Positions 13,688 through 16,190 of a DNA stretch of 16,190 nucleotides are shown piece by piece (the stretch's first letter is position 1; every line of letters begins with the position of its first letter). The DNA is from JAYXXU01 sp049301135 (lineage in GTDB: Bacteria; Pseudomonadota; Gammaproteobacteria; Pseudomonadales; Moraxellaceae). The notes below the pieces were generated by a model. The model ran no database searches. It had not been told where the DNA came from and worked only from the letters and a program-made list of their open reading frames with translations. The stretch is from positions 1 to 16,190 of the forward strand of contig JBAQKP010000264.1 in assembly GCA_049301135.1 (NCBI GenBank), written 5' to 3'. Position numbers and translations under genes: made by a program.

Positions 13688-13852
13688 ATGAAAAAGTATC
13701 AATGTATCGTTTGTGGCTGGATCTATGATGAAGCGGATGGCTGGCCACAAGACGGTATCGCGGCGGGTACCAAATGGGACGATATCCCAAATGATTGGAC
13801 CTGCCCTGACTGCGGCGTGTCAAAAGAAGATTTTGAAATGGTCGAAATCTAA
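13688..13852 (+). CDS. rubA: rubredoxin
   Basis: Small cytoplasmic iron protein of 54 aa that carries single electrons from rubredoxin reductase to a hydroxylase, classically the membrane alkane hydroxylase AlkB/AlkM. One Fe is held by four cysteines, seen as CIVCGW (Cys6, Cys9) and CPDCG (Cys39, Cys42). The core GWPQDGIAAGTKWDDIP and DWTCPDCGVSKEDFE are typical of AlkG2-type rubredoxins, the electron-transfer-competent type. The start at ATG 13688 is fixed by GGAG (13678-13681) 6 nt upstream; a longer frame from 13592 has no support. The reductase rubB follows after 149 nt, separated by a terminator. In Acinetobacter rubA and rubB are likewise adjacent and away from the hydroxylase gene. No alkane hydroxylase is present in this window. 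Confidence 0.96.
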   Translation: MKKYQCIVCGWIYDEADGWPQDGIAAGTKWDDIPNDWTCPDCGVSKEDFEMVEI

Positions 13853-13919
13853 GCGGCGTGAGCCCCGACTGACCACACCCAAACCCATGATAACTGGATG
13901 ATCTCCGACCTCATGTGGC

Positions 13920-13955
13920 ATAGGCTGGCTCATTAACTGACCAGCCTATTTTTTT
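13920..13955 (+). terminator. intrinsic terminator between rubA and rubB
   Basis: ATAGGCTGG (13920-13928) and CCAGCCTAT (13941-13949) form a perfect 9-bp stem with a 12-nt loop, followed by a run of seven T (13949-13955). It is a strong Rho-independent terminator located 46 nt before the rubB ATG. Confidence 0.9.
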
Positions 13956-14001
13956 ATAGACGGCTGCGCGACTCGCAGTCCATTTGAAGCAGGATACACT
14001 T

Positions 14002-15180
14002 ATGACACACCCTATCGTCATTATTGGTGCAGGCATGGCCGGTTATACACTGGCTCGAGAGCTGCGCAAAGCGAGCCCCGATGCAGAGATTGTGATCATT
14101 GCTGCCGATGATGCAGTCAACTATGCAAAACCAACGCTGTCCAACGCCTTAGTGGGCAACAAAGCGCCCGAAAAAATCGCGTTGGCCGATGCCGCCAAAA
14201 TGAGCGAAACCTTAAAAGCCACCATCTTAGCGCACGCCAAAGTCGAGTCGATTGATACGGTCGCTCATCGCCTGTCGATCCAATTTAACAACGGTGTTAC
14301 CCAACAACAAAGCTACAGCAAACTGGTACTGGCCGTCGGCGCAGATCAAATTCGATTACCGATCAAAGGGGACGGCGCGCAGGATATTTATACTGTCAAC
14401 TCCCTGATCGACTATAAAAAATTTCGTGAACATCTCGACCGTAGCGACGACAAGCGAGTGCTGCTGATTGGCGCGGGTTTGATTGGTTGTGAGTTTGCCA
14501 ATGACCTACAAGCGACTGGCCACAGCGTCGTTTTGGTTGACCTCGCCCCGTTTCCACTCGGTCGTCTGCTCCCCGTCGATACCGCTCAAATGTTTCAACA
14601 GCAACTCGAACACAGTGGCATGCAATTTCAACTGGCGACCACCGTACAGGCCGTGTTTAAAGTCGATCAGCATTACCGTGTTGAACTGGCCAATGGTGAG
14701 TCATATCTGGTTGATGTGGTGTTGTCAGCGATTGGCCTGCGTCCGAATCTTGACTTGGCACAAGCGGCTGAGATTGCCACGTCGCGCGGTATCGTCACCA
14801 ATCAATTGCTTGAAACCAATCAACCCGATATCTATGCGCTGGGTGACTGCGCCGAAGTGGAAGGCCATCTGCTACCGTATGTGATGCCGCTGATGCAGCA
14901 GGCACGTGCTTTGGCCAAAACCCTTGCTGGTGAGCCGACAGCGGTGCATTATCCGGCCATGCCAGTCGCGGTTAAAACACCCGCTGCGCCACTGGTGGTA
15001 CTGCCAGAACCTGCCAATCTGGCGGTCACATGGCAAAACGAAATCCTAGAAGACGGCATGATTGCACGCGCCCTAGATACGGCTGGGCAATTGCGCGGCT
15101 TTGTACTGCTCGGAGCGCTGGCGGGCAAACAACGGCTGGCATTGGCAAGAGCAGTGCCTGATCTCATGTCTGTTGGCTAA
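14002..15180 (+). CDS. rubB: rubredoxin reductase (NAD(P)H-dependent, FAD)
   Basis: FAD-containing oxidoreductase of 392 aa that passes electrons from NAD(P)H to rubredoxin. The N-terminal FAD-binding motif is IVIIGAGMAG (G9-x-G11-x-x-G14). The NAD(P)H-binding motif is LIGAGLIGCEF from about residue 155. The second FAD-contact motif is YALGDCAEVEG around Asp282. Length and order match Acinetobacter RubB and Pseudomonas AlkT-type reductases. ATG 14002 is chosen because AGGAT lies about 8 nt upstream; a TTG at 13984 would add six residues without support. The rubA terminator sits in the short upstream gap, leaving only 46 nt for a separate promoter, and none is obvious; rubB may depend on read-through. 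It is convergent with fadH. Confidence 0.94.
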   Translation: MTHPIVIIGAGMAGYTLARELRKASPDAEIVIIAADDAVNYAKPTLSNALVGNKAPEKIALADAAKMSETLKATILAHAKVESIDTVAHRLSIQFNNGVTQQQSYSKLVLAVGADQIRLPIKGDGAQDIYTVNSLIDYKKFREHLDRSDDKRVLLIGAGLIGCEFANDLQATGHSVVLVDLAPFPLGRLLPVDTAQMFQQQLEHSGMQFQLATTVQAVFKVDQHYRVELANGESYLVDVVLSAIGLRPNLDLAQAAEIATSRGIVTNQLLETNQPDIYALGDCAEVEGHLLPYVMPLMQQARALAKTLAGEPTAVHYPAMPVAVKTPAAPLVVLPEPANLAVTWQNEILEDGMIARALDTAGQLRGFVLLGALAGKQRLALARAVPDLMSVG

Positions 15181-15196
15181 ATTAATCATTTAACTT

Positions 15197-15241
15197 ATAA
15201 AAAATTTCTGCGCACCTCGGAGTAGATTCTGAAGTGCGCAG
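15197..15241 (-). terminator. intrinsic terminator of fadH (minus strand)
   Basis: Read on the minus strand, CTGCGCACTTC pairs with GAGGTGCGCAG (10 of 11 positions) around a 12-nt loop that can pair further through G-U, followed by AAATTTTTTAT. The U-tract lies on the minus-strand side, so it terminates fadH. On the plus strand the hairpin also follows rubB, but without a T-run. Confidence 0.85.
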
Positions 15242-15273
15242 TGCAACGTATTAAGTTCTCGAAAAGGCAGATT

Positions 15274-16190
15274 TTACAACCGCGCCGCTAACGTCGCACC
15301 TTCCCGAATTGCCCGCTTGGCATCAAGTTCAGCGGCGAGTTTTGCACCACCGATCACATGATAACGCGCACCGGTCAGTAGATTTTCGGGCGGCATCAGT
15401 TCACACACCGAGTCTTGTCCCGCGCAAACGACAATCGTATCGACCCGAAGTAACTGTGCTTGTCCGTCAATGGCAATCCATAAACCCTCAGCAGTAATCC
15501 TTTGATATTGAACGCCGCGCATCATCCGGACACCATGTTTTTTCAGGCTCGCACGATGTACCCAACCACTGGTTTTACCGAGTCCGGCACCGACACTGCC
15601 GCTTTTACGCTGTAGCAAATAAATCTCACGATAGGCAGGCTGGACTTTTGGCAGCACTAAACCACCTTCGCTGTGATAATCCACCCGTGGATCAATACCC
15701 CATTCGCGCTGCCAATCCGCCAACGGTTGCGGCTGTGGCACACGTGGATCATGTAGCAGATACTCACTGACATCAAAACCAATGCCACCGGCGCCAATCA
15801 CTGCAACGCGCTGGCCAACTCGTGCGCCTTTTAATACATCAATATAACTCAGCACATTCGGTAGGTTTGCGCCATCGAGCTTGAGTGGGCGCGGCACCAC
15901 GCCAGTCGCCACCACCACGTCATCGTAGCCTTCGCGTTCGAGTTGCTCGCGCGAAATACGGGTATTTAGCCGGACTTCGACGCCTTTTTTGACGATCATG
16001 GTCTTAAAATAGCGGATCGTTTCGTGAAACTCTTCTTTACCCGGTACGACTTTGGCCAGATTAAACTGACCACCGAGCTCATGCCCTGCTTCAAATAGCG
16101 TCACTTGATGGCCACGTTCAGCTGCGACGGTCGCCGCTGACATGCCCGCCACACCACCACCAACTACCGCAATACGGCGCGGTTTACGGG
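15274..16190 (-). CDS. fadH: 2,4-dienoyl-CoA reductase [NADPH], C-terminal part
   Basis: Partial gene; the start and roughly the first half lie beyond the window. The enzyme reduces 2,4-dienoyl-CoA during beta-oxidation of unsaturated fatty acids, using FMN, FAD and a 4Fe-4S cluster. About 305 C-terminal residues are visible, aligning well by eye with E. coli FadH. The FAD-binding motif IAVVGGGVAGM is at the window edge, then GGQFNLAKVVPGKEEFHET, the NADPH-binding fold VAVIGAGGIGFDVSEYL, LQRKSGSVGAGLGKTSGWVH, VVCAGQ and the end HVIGGAKLAAELDAKRAIR. The N-terminal TIM barrel with the FMN site and the Fe-S cysteines cannot be checked here. It is convergent with rubB and has its own terminator. 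Confidence 0.93.
   Translation of the reverse strand, partial: RKPRRIAVVGGGVAGMSAATVAAERGHQVTLFEAGHELGGQFNLAKVVPGKEEFHETIRYFKTMIVKKGVEVRLNTRISREQLEREGYDDVVVATGVVPRPLKLDGANLPNVLSYIDVLKGARVGQRVAVIGAGGIGFDVSEYLLHDPRVPQPQPLADWQREWGIDPRVDYHSEGGLVLPKVQPAYREIYLLQRKSGSVGAGLGKTSGWVHRASLKKHGVRMMRGVQYQRITAEGLWIAIDGQAQLLRVDTIVVCAGQDSVCELMPPENLLTGARYHVIGGAKLAAELDAKRAIREGATLAARL

Overview
The window is a gammaproteobacterial chromosome segment of intermediate GC content. Several features point to Moraxellaceae or a close relative of Acinetobacter: the order alaS-lysC-csrA, a CsrA with an acidic C-terminal tail, an adjacent rubredoxin / rubredoxin reductase pair of the alkane-hydroxylase type, and a FadH-type dienoyl-CoA reductase. 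The placement is inference from gene content and protein character; no database was searched.

Layout. (1) 1-4590: alaS (alanyl-tRNA synthetase), lysC (aspartate kinase with a probable internal start for a beta subunit) and csrA (global RNA-binding regulator), ending at a strong intrinsic terminator. (2) 4665-7857: proS, a PfkB/adenosine-kinase-type sugar kinase and a small Rieske [2Fe-2S] protein, co-directional with short gaps and probably one transcription unit. (3) 7858-11572: an accessory segment holding an orphan membrane protein (minus strand) and a large repeat-containing lipoprotein gene split by an 855-bp IS5-family element (IS427-like: TA target duplication, ends starting GGG, single-ORF DDE transposase). 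Removing the IS and one TA restores the lipoprotein frame exactly. (4) 11537-11851: a rearrangement scar. A 29-bp near-copy of the Rieske gene 3' end lies next to what reads as the first 19 codons of a truncated msrB on the minus strand, followed by an intergenic region with a good promoter. (5) 11852-13411: an XRE-type helix-turn-helix domain fused to an AlaA-like alanine aminotransferase. (6) 13688-15180: rubA (rubredoxin) and rubB (rubredoxin reductase), with an intrinsic terminator between them. (7) 15274-16190: the C-terminal part of fadH on the minus strand, running off the window and convergent with rubB.

How the genes work together. The left half is translation, amino-acid and RNA-regulation housekeeping. 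The right half couples alanine/pyruvate transamination, electron delivery to a hydroxylase (rubA/rubB) and beta-oxidation of unsaturated acyl-CoAs (fadH), which suits a lipid- or hydrocarbon-using aerobe.

The least ordinary parts are the accessory segment bounded by 29-bp direct repeats with the broken msrB beside one copy, the IS-split lipoprotein with three cysteine-pair repeat units, and the HTH-aminotransferase fusion with ACTT/AAGT half-sites around its own promoter. I saw no tRNA, rRNA or CRISPR array.
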